DNA of 64,000 nt from Hyphomicrobiaceae bacterium (GTDB lineage: Bacteria > Pseudomonadota > Alphaproteobacteria > Rhizobiales > Devosiaceae): contig JACKJG010000005.1 of the NCBI GenBank assembly GCA_020638065.1, positions 124,001 to 188,000 on the forward strand. The letters run 5' to 3'. The notes beneath the pieces are model-generated. The model did not search any database. It was not told the origin of the DNA and saw only the letters and a list, made by a program, of their open reading frames with translations. This document shows positions 26,400-35,371 of this stretch, piece by piece (position 1 is the first letter of the stretch; each line of letters begins with the position of its first letter). The position numbers and the translations under genes are program-made.

Positions 26400-28814
26400 C
26401 TAGAACAGGCCGCCCCGCCCGGCATTGAAGTCCACGTTCCCGGCCTGAACGTTCAGGAACGCATCCGAATTCACCCCGATAACGGATGTCGTCAGGTTCG
26501 GACCGGTCCCGGGCTTGAACGCTTCGAGGATGGCACCATCGCCTGCCAGAGCCTGCACACCCGTTGCCGGATCGATCCAGACCTGGGTCATGCCCGCAGG
26601 CATGGCAAAAGGCGTCGGCGGCGTGCCTGCCAGCGCTTTCTTCATGAAAGCGATGAAAATCGGCGCGGCAAAACCGCCACCGGTTGCCGATCGGCCCATC
26701 GAACGCGGCGTGTCGTAACCGATATAGACCCCGACGGCCAATTCCGGCGTAAAGCCGACAAACCACGCATCCTTGTAGTCGCTCGATGTTCCGGTCTTGC
26801 CGGCCACCGGCCGTCCAAGAGCATTCACGCTCGTTGCCGTTCCACGCTGGATCACACCCTGCATCATGGAGGTGATCTGATAGGCGGTCATTGGGTCGAG
26901 AATCTGCTCGCGATTGTCGATAATCAGCGGTTCCGCCTGATTTTCCCAGTCCTGGGCGTTGCAGCCATCGCAAATGCGCTCGTCGTGCCGGAAGATCGTC
27001 GCGCCGTATCGGTCCTGAATACGGTCGATGAGAGTGGGCACGATCTTGCGCCCGCCATTTGCAATCGTCGCATAGGCGCTGGTCATTTTGAGATCGGTGG
27101 TTTCACCGGCACCCAGCGCCATCGACAGAACTGGCAGCAGATCGTCATAGAGCCCGAAAAGCTTGGCATATTCGACGACCATCGGCATGCCGATGTCCTG
27201 CGCCAGGCGGACCGTCATGACATTTCGCGACCGCTCGATGCCGCGCCGCAGGGTCTGCGGGCCATAGAATTGCTGGGAATAGTTCTCCGGCCGCCATCGC
27301 GACCCGTCCGCGTTGATGATTTCGAGCGGCGCATCCAGCACGACGGACGCAGGCGTGTACCCGTTATCGAGCGCCGCCGAGTAGACGATCGGCTTGAAAG
27401 AGGAACCCGGCTGCCGCAAGGCCTGCGTTGCCCGGTTGAATTCGGATCGTGCGAACGAGAAGCCGCCGACCATGGCCAGCACGCGCCCCGTGCGCGGGTC
27501 CATTGCCACCAGCGCGCCTTCCACTTCTGGCGGTTGCTGTAGCGTGTAAACTCCATCTTTGCCTTCGACCGGGCTCACATAGATGACATCGCCAACCTTG
27601 AGCACCTGATCGAGCTTCTTGGAAACCCACGGAATTTCCGGCCCCGGCAATTGTCCGGTGACGCGCTCGTCGCCTGCCGTTCCATCGACCTTGGCGTCAG
27701 GCCTGATGCCGATCTTGGCCTCGTTTTGCTCCATTTCCAGAACGATGGCCAGTTTCCATTCCGGCACGTCCCAAAGCGGATCGACTTCAAAAACCGTTTT
27801 GCCCCAATCGTCGCCGGGTTCGAGGTTCTTTTCCGGACCGCGATAACCGCGCGTATGGTCATAGGCGATCAAACCGTCCATCAGCGCTTCACGTGCATAA
27901 GCTTCGAGGCGAGGATCAAGTGTGGTGCGAACCGAGAGACCGCCGCCATAAAGCGTATCGTCGCCATAAAGCGCCACCAGTTCACGGCGCACTTCCTCAA
28001 CGAAATAACCTGACGAATAGAGCAAGGTGCCGCGCTCGCGCGGAACCACAACCAATGGTTCCTTTTTGGCGGCATCGCCATCCTCGGCCGAGACATAACC
28101 CTCCTCGACCATTCGATCGATTACGTAATTGCGGCGCGCAATCGCTGCCTCGGGATGCCGGAACGGATGATAGTTGGCCGGGCCCTTTGGAAGTGCCGCC
28201 AGATACGCGATTTCCGGCAAGGTCAGCTCGTAAAGCGCCTTGTCGAAGTAGTTCTGCGCCGCCGCCGCAATACCGTAGGAATTGAACCCGAAGCCGATCT
28301 CATTGAGATAGAGCTCAAGAATCTTTTCCTTGCTGAATGTCTGTTCGATCCTGAGCGCTAGCAGGGCCTCACGGATTTTGCGATCCCAGGTTTGTTCGCG
28401 CGTGAGAAGGAAGTTCTTGGCGACCTGTTGCGTGATGGTCGAGCCGCCCGCAAGCGGTCCGGTGTCACCGTTCAGGCGGCCCTGCACGTAATCGATCGCG
28501 GCGCGCGCAATGCCCTCGAACGAAAGCCCGTGATGGTGAAAGAAATCCTTGTCTTCAGTCGCGACAAACGCGTCGACAACGAGCGGCGGGATCGTTTCGA
28601 TCGGCTGAAACAGCCGGCGCTCCCGCGCATATTCAGCCAACAAATACCCATCCGATGCATAAACTCGTGACGTAATCGGCGGCGCATAGTCGCGCAGCAC
28701 CGTATAGTCCGGCAGATCCTCGGAAACCTGCCAAAGATAATAGCCGACGCCGGCACCGATCACGATTGCCATGAACAGGCCAAAGCCGAACAGCCATCCA
28801 ATCAGACGCATCAT
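26400..28814 (-). CDS. mrcA: penicillin-binding protein 1A (bifunctional transglycosylase/transpeptidase)
   Basis: 804 aa, polymerising and cross-linking peptidoglycan. One N-terminal transmembrane helix (LFGFGLFMAIVIGAGVGYYLW). The GT51 domain has ATEDKDFFHHHG with the catalytic Glu and GGSTITQQVAKN. An OB-like insert separates it from the transpeptidase domain, which has SSFK (in RQPGSSFKPIVY), SRN and KTGTSS as the S-x-x-K, S-x-N and K-T-G motifs. A C-terminal stretch of about 70 residues follows KTG. It sits between the amidase and prfB, all leftward, an order common in Rhizobiales. Confidence 0.95.
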   Translation of the reverse strand: MMRLIGWLFGFGLFMAIVIGAGVGYYLWQVSEDLPDYTVLRDYAPPITSRVYASDGYLLAEYARERRLFQPIETIPPLVVDAFVATEDKDFFHHHGLSFEGIARAAIDYVQGRLNGDTGPLAGGSTITQQVAKNFLLTREQTWDRKIREALLALRIEQTFSKEKILELYLNEIGFGFNSYGIAAAAQNYFDKALYELTLPEIAYLAALPKGPANYHPFRHPEAAIARRNYVIDRMVEEGYVSAEDGDAAKKEPLVVVPRERGTLLYSSGYFVEEVRRELVALYGDDTLYGGGLSVRTTLDPRLEAYAREALMDGLIAYDHTRGYRGPEKNLEPGDDWGKTVFEVDPLWDVPEWKLAIVLEMEQNEAKIGIRPDAKVDGTAGDERVTGQLPGPEIPWVSKKLDQVLKVGDVIYVSPVEGKDGVYTLQQPPEVEGALVAMDPRTGRVLAMVGGFSFARSEFNRATQALRQPGSSFKPIVYSAALDNGYTPASVVLDAPLEIINADGSRWRPENYSQQFYGPQTLRRGIERSRNVMTVRLAQDIGMPMVVEYAKLFGLYDDLLPVLSMALGAGETTDLKMTSAYATIANGGRKIVPTLIDRIQDRYGATIFRHDERICDGCNAQDWENQAEPLIIDNREQILDPMTAYQITSMMQGVIQRGTATSVNALGRPVAGKTGTSSDYKDAWFVGFTPELAVGVYIGYDTPRSMGRSATGGGFAAPIFIAFMKKALAGTPPTPFAMPAGMTQVWIDPATGVQALAGDGAILEAFKPGTGPNLTTSVIGVNSDAFLNVQAGNVDFNAGRGGLF

Positions 28815-28929
28815 TGTGTGATCACTCGTATTCGCGGCCCCGTCCGCGCCAGCCCGTGCAGCACCCAGATACAGTCACCGCATGGACTCGTCTGCCTGCT
28901 TCGAACGGCAAAATTATGAAGGCGATAAA

Positions 28930-30249
28930 TCACGTTCCACCGCCATCGTCAAAATATTGCGCGATGCCCCGCGCCACCGCTTCTGCCGTGCGGTCCCGCC
29001 AGTCAGGCGAGGCCAGATTGCGCGCATCCGCATCGTTGGAAACAAACCCCAATTCAAGAAGAACAGAGGGCACGTCCGGTGCCTGTAGCACAAAGAAATT
29101 CGCCCGTCGGAGGGGAAATCGCCGCACCGGTACACTGGCCTGCAGCTGATCGATAATGGCGGTCGAAGCCTTGAAGGCTTGCCGGCGCATTTCCCGCCGC
29201 ATCAGATCGACGAGAATATCGACCGCAGCCGCGTCCGGCGCCTCGGCAACCGCGCCGGCCAGCACCGCCGAATGGTTTTCGCCGTCGGCCAGCACCTTGT
29301 CGAGAACATCCGTTGCCTGCTCGTCGCGGGTATAGATGGAGGCCCCGCGAATGGCGTGGTCATCAAAGGCGTCGGCATGGATGGACAGGAAAAGGCTCGC
29401 CTTGTTCTGCCGCGCAATGTCCACACGCTCGTCCAGCCGCACGAAATGATCGTCCTCACGCGTCAGCGCCACGTCGAACCGTCCCGACGCGATCAGGATT
29501 TCCTGCAGCTTCTTGGCGAAGGCCAGCGTGATCGTTTTCTCGAAGATGCCGTTTGCCATCACCGCACCGCTATCCACCCCGCCATGTCCCGGATCGATGA
29601 GAATCAATGGCCGGTGGGCCATCTCCATTTCCGTGGTGCCCGGCGCGTTGGAATTGTCCGCGAGCTGCGGCTCGCCGTCCTGTGCAGTCGAGTTGGCCTT
29701 GTCAGCCTCGGCCTTGGCGACGAAATCGGCTTCGCTTCGCGGCACCATGTCCACGACCAGCCGCGCCGGCTGTCCATCGATCGCTTTGAGAACATAGGCC
29801 TGCTGCACCTGCATGGGTGAACGCAGGACCAAAAGGGTGCGTACCCGGTCCGCTGCCACCTGCGAAATGCTGGCTTCTGCAATCGGTCCGGTCTGCGGCG
29901 TGCTGAGCGGTTCGGACAATTGCATCGTCCCTGCCCTGACATCGATTGCGATCGACATCGGATCGAGCAGCGAGACGAATGCGAACTGTGTCGGTGCGCT
30001 GAGATCGACGATCAGCCGCGCGCGCTCTTCGGAGGCGGTCAGGCGCACCGCGTTGATCTGGATATTGGCAACGTCCGCAGCCGCAAGGCCCTGCGCGGCA
30101 CCAACGGCATTGTCCTCCTGCGCCGTCGCCGAATTGATCTGCGCAAGGCCGGCGATAAAAACCAGAAAAACCATCGACAGACTTCGGAACAGCATACGCG
30201 CATTCCGAACGCGCTCGCTGCCTGAAGTGTCCGCCGCCCGACCCGCCAT
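28930..30249 (-). CDS. amiC: N-acetylmuramoyl-L-alanine amidase (AMIN + Amidase_3)
   Basis: 439 aa; an ATG at MLFRSLS, 18 codons in, may be the true start as it gives a compact signal peptide (MVFLVFIAGLAQINSATAQ). An AMIN domain (about residues 55-165) targets the protein to the division site or peptidoglycan. The catalytic Amidase_3 domain has DPGHGGVDSG (zinc His), FEKTITLAFAKKL (Glu) and SIHADAF (zinc His), and the C-terminal block LELGFVSN with the catalytic Glu. It removes stem peptides from glycan strands in daughter-cell separation. It lies 115 bp upstream of the PBP1A gene and is probably co-transcribed with it. Confidence 0.92.
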   Translation of the reverse strand: MAGRAADTSGSERVRNARMLFRSLSMVFLVFIAGLAQINSATAQEDNAVGAAQGLAAADVANIQINAVRLTASEERARLIVDLSAPTQFAFVSLLDPMSIAIDVRAGTMQLSEPLSTPQTGPIAEASISQVAADRVRTLLVLRSPMQVQQAYVLKAIDGQPARLVVDMVPRSEADFVAKAEADKANSTAQDGEPQLADNSNAPGTTEMEMAHRPLILIDPGHGGVDSGAVMANGIFEKTITLAFAKKLQEILIASGRFDVALTREDDHFVRLDERVDIARQNKASLFLSIHADAFDDHAIRGASIYTRDEQATDVLDKVLADGENHSAVLAGAVAEAPDAAAVDILVDLMRREMRRQAFKASTAIIDQLQASVPVRRFPLRRANFFVLQAPDVPSVLLELGFVSNDADARNLASPDWRDRTAEAVARGIAQYFDDGGGT

Positions 30250-30884
30250 GAACTAACTGACCCGATATTTCCGGCGAAACGATTCGCCTGTTTGTTGTCT
30301 CTGCCCGGCGCTCTTAGCCCAGCCCGTTGCCGCCGCCAAACCGGCTTGGGAAATTGTGAAGGACAAATCGCGGTTTATGCGCGATTGGTCAGCGATTGTG
30401 ACTTTTTTATTGCCAAATCAGCGCCCCGCGAATATTCAGGGCTGGAACCAGGTGGTTCCCGAATGCCCGCAAAAAAACCGGTTCCGGTGGCAGGCAGGCG
30501 GACGAACAGATGATCAAATGGCACGCTTGTCGTGCTTGAAGATGGCTGATCGCGTTCCCACATTGGCTCACCAAAGAATTTCGGCCACTTGGCCGACATA
30601 TGCAGCCTTGGACGCATTGCCTGGCTGCCGACCGAACGAAAGTTGACAAATGGGCTATGCCTCCCACAGCCAAACGCATGCCGCAAAAGAGCGGTATTTC
30701 GCGTCCGGCGAATGCGTGGGAACCTCAAATCCAGCCCGTCCTTCATCTTTCCCCTTTCGTGCACGGACCTATGCTGTCCGCCGCACTCTCAACCAAGAAA
30801 CAATGGCCGCGCATGGCGCAACCCCGTTCAGGACCATGAAGGACCGGACGAGGTTTGGCGCGCGACGGCCCGGAGTAAATCTAT
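30250..30884. other. 635-bp divergent region between the amidase and rne, including the likely rne leader
   Basis: I see no convincing gene. Short open frames on both strands lack motifs and overlap each other. Long 5' leaders that mediate RNase E autoregulation are known in enterobacteria, and this gap could play that part, but I cannot point to a defined structure. It must also hold the amidase promoter. Confidence 0.5.
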
Positions 30885-33578
30885 ATGGCAACCAAACGCA
30901 TGCTGGTGGATGCCACCCACCCGGAAGAAACCCGGATTGTCGTGACGAGCGGCAATCGCCTCGAGGAATTTGATTTCGAATCGGCCAGCCGCCGTCAACT
31001 TCGCGGCAACATCTATCTGGCCAAGGTCACGCGCGTAGAGCCCTCTTTGCAGGCCGCTTTTGTCGACTATGGCGGCAACCGCCATGGCTTTCTGGCCTTT
31101 TCGGAAATCCACCCCGACTATTACCAGATCCCGGTCGCCGACCGCGAAGCGCTTCTGGCCATGGAGGCCGAGGCCAACGAACGCATCAACGACGATAATG
31201 GCGGACGAAAGTCCAAGCGGCGCAACAAGAAAACCGAAAACAGGTCGAAGCCCGAAGCCGTCGGGTCGGAAACCGAGGAGGACGTGATAGGGGACGACGA
31301 CGAACCCGATGTGATCGCGGCCAATGACGGGCTTGATGGCGAAGAAGACAGTGTTGAAGAACCCGCCCTGCTCGAAGATGAAACGGAGCTGACTGCCGAC
31401 GCTGAGCCGCCGGCAGAAGACGAAACCGAAGCCTTGGCCAAACTGGACGGCGAAGAGCCCAAAAAACCGGCCAGGCGTTCGACGCGAAGCCGCCGCAGCA
31501 AGTCGAAAAAGACCGAGGCCGCAGCACCCGTCGAAGCCGAGGCCGCCCCCGAAATCGTTGCGGACGAAGAGCACGCCGATGAAGATGCGCAGCCTGAGGA
31601 AGTCGACACCCTCGACCAGGGCTTTGACGATCTCGGTGGTGGAGAAGGCGAAGATCTGATCGACACCCGCCGCAAGCTGGCGCGCCGCTACAAGATTCAG
31701 GAAGTCATCAAGCGCCGCCAGGTCATGCTTGTGCAGGTGGTCAAGGAAGAACGTGGCAACAAGGGTGCGGCTCTGACCACATACCTGTCGCTCGCCGGCC
31801 GCTATTCCGTCCTGATGCCCAACACTGCCCGTGGTGGTGGCATTTCGCGCAAGATTACCAATTCGACCGACCGCAAACGCCTCAAGGAAATTGCGGGCGA
31901 ACTCGACGTTCCGCAGGGTATGGGCGTTATTCTGCGCACCGCCGGTGCGTCTCGCACCAAGGCCGAGGTCAAGCGCGATTTCGAATATCTCTCCCGTCTG
32001 TGGGAGAATGTGCGCACCCTCACCCTGAGTTCGACGGCGCCGAGCCTCGTTTACGCCGAAGGAAGCCTGATCAAGCGCACCATTCGCGACCTTTATGACA
32101 AGGACATCGCCGAAGTGCTCGTCGCTGGCGACAATGGCTATGCCGAAGCGCGCGACTTCATGAAGCTGATCATGCCGTCGCACGCCAAGAAGGTGAAGCA
32201 GTACAAGGAACCGCAGCAGATTTTCTCGCGGTTCAATGTCGAACAACAGCTCGATTCCATGTTCTCGCCGCAGGTCACCCTGCCTTCTGGCGGCTATATC
32301 GTGATCAACCCAACAGAGGCACTGGTTTCGATCGACGTCAACTCGGGCCGCGCCACGCGCGAGCACAATATCGAGGACACCGCGCTTCAGACCAATCTTG
32401 AAGCAGCCGACGAAGTCGCGCGGCAATTGCGCTTGCGTGACATGGCCGGACTGATCGTGATCGACTTCATCGACATGACCGAGCGCCGCTCGATCCGCAA
32501 CGTCGAAAAGCGTCTCAAGGATGCGCTCAAGCACGACCGTGCGCGCATCCAGGTTGGCCGCATTTCGCACTTCGGGCTGCTCGAAATGAGCCGCCAGCGC
32601 ATGCGGTTCGGTGTTCTGGAAAGCTCCACGCACACCTGCCCGATGTGTCAGGGCGCAGGCATCGTTCGCTCGGTCGAAAGCCTTGCCCTGATGGTCATGC
32701 GCGCGGTTGAGGATCAGGTTCACAAGAAACCTGGCGACAATATCGACGTGCGTGTCCCCACCGATGTCGCGCTCTACCTGCTCAATGCCAAGCGCCACCT
32801 GCTGACCGATCTTGAGGACCGGCATGGCCTGTCCATCACCGTCAGCGCGGATGCAACACTGATTGGCAGCCACTACGCAATCGACCGGACTGGACCTGCT
32901 TCCGGCCCGTCATCGGTCTCAAGCTCCGCAGTCGCCATGGACGAACGCTCTGTTCCCGCCGCACCCGAAGAGGAAAGCGAAGACGAACAGCCCAAATCCA
33001 GAAGCCGGCGGCGCCGGCGCGGCCGCCGCTCGGATTCCGAGCAGGATGAAGCTGAATTCGAAACCGCATCAGAAGATGACGAGGCGGACGAAGTCGTAGA
33101 AGCTTCTGAAACGCTTGACGGCGACGACGAAGATCAGCCGCGCAAGCGCCGCAGACGCGGACGCCGCGGTGGCCGCCGCAATCGCCGGCCAAATGGTGAA
33201 CTGGATTCTGAAGTGGAAACAGAGGAGTCCGAGGTCGCAGCCGAAAGCGCTGATCTGGCGGGTGCCGAACAGCCCAGTATCCTGACCGAACCTCAGGACG
33301 AAGACGAAACCGCCACAACGGAAGCAAAACCGCGCCGCCGCACCCGCAAGCCGAAAAAGCCGGAACCTGAAAGCGAAATCGCCGAAGAAACGGCCGAGCA
33401 ATCCGCCGAGCCGGAACCAGTGGAACCTGCTGAACCCGTTCCGGCAAAAGAACCGGCGGATGAGGAAAAGCCTGGGGCGCGCAGCAAAAAGGAACTGCCG
33501 CCGGAAGGTGAGATCATTGCCTCGAGCACCAGCGCGGACGAAAAGCCAAAGCGTGGCGGTTGGTGGTCACGGCGCTAG
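30885..33578 (+). CDS. rne: ribonuclease E
   Basis: 897 aa, endonuclease for RNA decay and rRNA/tRNA maturation. The N-terminal half is catalytic. The S1 domain (LRGNIYLAKVTRVEPSLQAAFVDYG) is split by an acidic insert of about 170 residues rich in E, D and A (about residues 95-265), a feature of alphaproteobacterial RNase E. The 5' sensor and DNase I-like core contain VSIDVNSGRATRE with catalytic Asp, IVIDFIDM with the second Asp, and the Zn-link CPMCQG. The C-terminal third is disordered, with acidic blocks alternating with Arg-rich RNA-binding motifs (SRRRRRGRRSD, RKRRRRGRRGG), as expected for degradosome scaffolding. It ends KRGGWWSRR, similar to relatives. The start is the ATG of MATKRMLVDATHPEE. 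Confidence 0.95.
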   Translation: MATKRMLVDATHPEETRIVVTSGNRLEEFDFESASRRQLRGNIYLAKVTRVEPSLQAAFVDYGGNRHGFLAFSEIHPDYYQIPVADREALLAMEAEANERINDDNGGRKSKRRNKKTENRSKPEAVGSETEEDVIGDDDEPDVIAANDGLDGEEDSVEEPALLEDETELTADAEPPAEDETEALAKLDGEEPKKPARRSTRSRRSKSKKTEAAAPVEAEAAPEIVADEEHADEDAQPEEVDTLDQGFDDLGGGEGEDLIDTRRKLARRYKIQEVIKRRQVMLVQVVKEERGNKGAALTTYLSLAGRYSVLMPNTARGGGISRKITNSTDRKRLKEIAGELDVPQGMGVILRTAGASRTKAEVKRDFEYLSRLWENVRTLTLSSTAPSLVYAEGSLIKRTIRDLYDKDIAEVLVAGDNGYAEARDFMKLIMPSHAKKVKQYKEPQQIFSRFNVEQQLDSMFSPQVTLPSGGYIVINPTEALVSIDVNSGRATREHNIEDTALQTNLEAADEVARQLRLRDMAGLIVIDFIDMTERRSIRNVEKRLKDALKHDRARIQVGRISHFGLLEMSRQRMRFGVLESSTHTCPMCQGAGIVRSVESLALMVMRAVEDQVHKKPGDNIDVRVPTDVALYLLNAKRHLLTDLEDRHGLSITVSADATLIGSHYAIDRTGPASGPSSVSSSAVAMDERSVPAAPEEESEDEQPKSRSRRRRRGRRSDSEQDEAEFETASEDDEADEVVEASETLDGDDEDQPRKRRRRGRRGGRRNRRPNGELDSEVETEESEVAAESADLAGAEQPSILTEPQDEDETATTEAKPRRRTRKPKKPEPESEIAEETAEQSAEPEPVEPAEPVPAKEPADEEKPGARSKKELPPEGEIIASSTSADEKPKRGGWWSRR

Positions 33579-33582
33579 AACA

Positions 33583-33616
33583 ATTGGCCGGTCCGCAAAC
33601 AAGCGGGCCGGCCAAT
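33583..33616. terminator. strong hairpin after rne
   Basis: A 14-bp stem with one G-T pair, left arm 33583-33596 (ATTGGCCGG...) and right arm 33603-33616, closes a 6-nt AAACAA loop. It begins five bases past the rne stop. There is no T tract, so it may act as a 3' stability element or Rho-assisted end rather than an intrinsic terminator. Confidence 0.65.
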
Positions 33617-33738
33617 CACATTGCCGATAGGTCGCGTTGCACAGACCGAAAGCCAACACTAGAATCGTGCTGAAAACGCAACCCCTTGACCGGGCAGCTC
33701 GCTGAAACAGGCGTCCGGCATCAACAGGAAATCTCCTC

Positions 33739-34608
33739 ATGACCCGTACGTCTATCATTGCGGTGGTCGCTGCCGCGGTTCTGTCCGGAATCGGCGGTGC
33801 CTACATCACTCAAATGAATGCGCCCAAGCCGTTGGGTGAAGCCGATATCAGAACGATCGTGGGTTCCATGATTGCCGATCACGACGCCACCCAGGCTGCC
33901 TCTCAGGAAGACCCCTCAACTGAAGTCGCCGCCGCAACGATCAACCCGATGATCGAGCAATATCTCATGGACAATCCGCGTATTCTGCAGCGTGTGTCCG
34001 AGCGCCTTCAGGATGAATTGGCTGCCGAAGAACGCGAAAACACCCGCGTCGCCCTCGCCTCCATGACTGACGAACTCTACAACGATCCGGATCACGTCGT
34101 GATCGGCAATCCAGATGGCGACGTCACGCTGATCGAGTTTTTCGACTACAATTGCGTTTATTGCCGGCAAAGCCTGCCCGATATCGCGCGGTTGATGCAG
34201 GATGATCCGAATCTGAAAATCATTCTCAAGGAATTCCCGGTTCTATCCGCAGGATCACTTGAGGCCGCCAAGATCGCGATGGCGGTCAGCAAGACCGATG
34301 CCGATTACTGGACATTCCACCAGGCACTTTACACCGGCCGCGGCCAGGTTGACGGCGATGCCGCGCTCAAGGCGGCCGAAGACCTTGGGCTCGACAAGGA
34401 CGCCATCACCGCCGTCGCCAATTCCCAGCAAACGCTTGACGCCATCCAGCGCAACTATGCCGCCGCGGATACGTTGGGGATTTCGGGAACGCCGACCTTC
34501 ATTGTTGGCGATGAGCTCATTCCGGGAGCCCTCGGTTATGATGCCCTCAAGCAGATGATCGACAATGTGCGCGCCTGTGGCAGCGCGGATTGCACGACTC
34601 AGGGCTGA
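33739..34608 (+). CDS. periplasmic thiol-disulfide oxidoreductase, DsbA-like
   Basis: 289 aa. It has an N-terminal hydrophobic signal or anchor (IIAVVAAAVLSGIGGAYI), an acidic region of about 100 residues including MIEQYLMDNPRILQRV, then a DsbA/BdbD-like thioredoxin fold with active site C139-V-Y-C142 (DYNCVYCRQ) and the cis-Pro loop GISGTPTFIVGD. Two more Cys near the C-terminus (ACGSADC) may form a second disulfide. It probably introduces or exchanges disulfides in exported proteins. The gene is monocistronic, in the same direction as rne. Confidence 0.9.
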   Translation: MTRTSIIAVVAAAVLSGIGGAYITQMNAPKPLGEADIRTIVGSMIADHDATQAASQEDPSTEVAAATINPMIEQYLMDNPRILQRVSERLQDELAAEERENTRVALASMTDELYNDPDHVVIGNPDGDVTLIEFFDYNCVYCRQSLPDIARLMQDDPNLKIILKEFPVLSAGSLEAAKIAMAVSKTDADYWTFHQALYTGRGQVDGDAALKAAEDLGLDKDAITAVANSQQTLDAIQRNYAAADTLGISGTPTFIVGDELIPGALGYDALKQMIDNVRACGSADCTTQG

Positions 34609-34650
34609 TCGGCCCTACTTCTTGCCTGTGGGCGGCGGACGAATTGCATT

Positions 34651-34677
34651 TTGCCTTTTTGGCACTCTTGCTATAGT
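34651..34677 (+). promoter_or_regulatory. possible promoter for accBC
   Basis: TATAGT (34672-34677) is a good -10 match. The nearest -35-like hexamer, TTGCCT (34651-34656), is 15 bp upstream, shorter than ideal. It lies 188 bp before accB in a 256-bp gap with no gene. Confidence 0.35.
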
Positions 34678-34864
34678 CCGCCGTTAAATAGGGCTTTGCA
34701 CGACCTCAATAAGGGTTCAGGCACGTCTCAGGCCAGGTTCGGCTTGAGACCCGGCGTCTTTACACATTTGGCCATCCGGTTGCGTTCCGGTCGGGCCAAT
34801 TGCTAGTGAAACGGCGTGATGCCAGCGAGGCCGCAGAAACGGGCAATGAGCACGGAGCAAGAAG

Positions 34865-35356
34865 ATGACCAAATCGTCCGACATTGATCAGGATCTGATC
34901 AGGGCCATTGCCGAACTGGTCAGCGAGGCCAATCTCGCCGAAATCGAAATCGAGAAAGACGATTTCCGGGTCCGGGTGACCCGATCGTTCGCTTCGTCCG
35001 CGCCACAACAGGTTTTTGCGGCACCCATGGCGCCCGCACCCGCACCTGCCGCGCCGGCGGCGTCGATGGCGGCCAGTATTGCCGGCGCCGCCAAAGGTCC
35101 CGCAGACGATCTTCTGTCAAATCCCGGCACACTGACCTCACCCATGGTGGGCACTGCCTATCTGGCGCCCGAACCCGGCGCGACCGCCTTTGTCACGATT
35201 GGCCAGCAGGTCAAGGAGGGCCAGACGGTCCTCATCGTTGAAGCCATGAAGACCATGAACCAGATCCCGGCGCACAAATCGGGCAAGGTGACCTCCATCC
35301 TGGTCGAAGACGGGCAACCGGTCGAGTATGGTGAGCCGCTCGTCGTGATCGAATAG
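34865..35356 (+). CDS. accB: acetyl-CoA carboxylase biotin carboxyl carrier protein
   Basis: 163 aa, first subunit of acetyl-CoA carboxylase, carrying biotin between AccC and the carboxyltransferase. An N-terminal helical region (DQDLIRAIAELVSEANLAE) is followed by an Ala/Pro-rich linker (about residues 45-80), then the biotinyl domain with TSPMVGTAYLAPEP and the biotin lysine K129 in VEAMKTMNQI. AMKTM replaces the commoner AMKMM. AGCAAGAAG precedes the ATG. It is 15 bp ahead of accC, in an operon. Confidence 0.96.
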   Translation: MTKSSDIDQDLIRAIAELVSEANLAEIEIEKDDFRVRVTRSFASSAPQQVFAAPMAPAPAPAAPAASMAASIAGAAKGPADDLLSNPGTLTSPMVGTAYLAPEPGATAFVTIGQQVKEGQTVLIVEAMKTMNQIPAHKSGKVTSILVEDGQPVEYGEPLVVIE

Positions 35357-35371
35357 GCGGGGCCAAACGCA

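Noticed and set aside
33583..33616. Intrinsic terminator called with certainty after rne
   Set aside because: The stem is very strong but no T tract follows, so it is reported only as a terminator-like hairpin.
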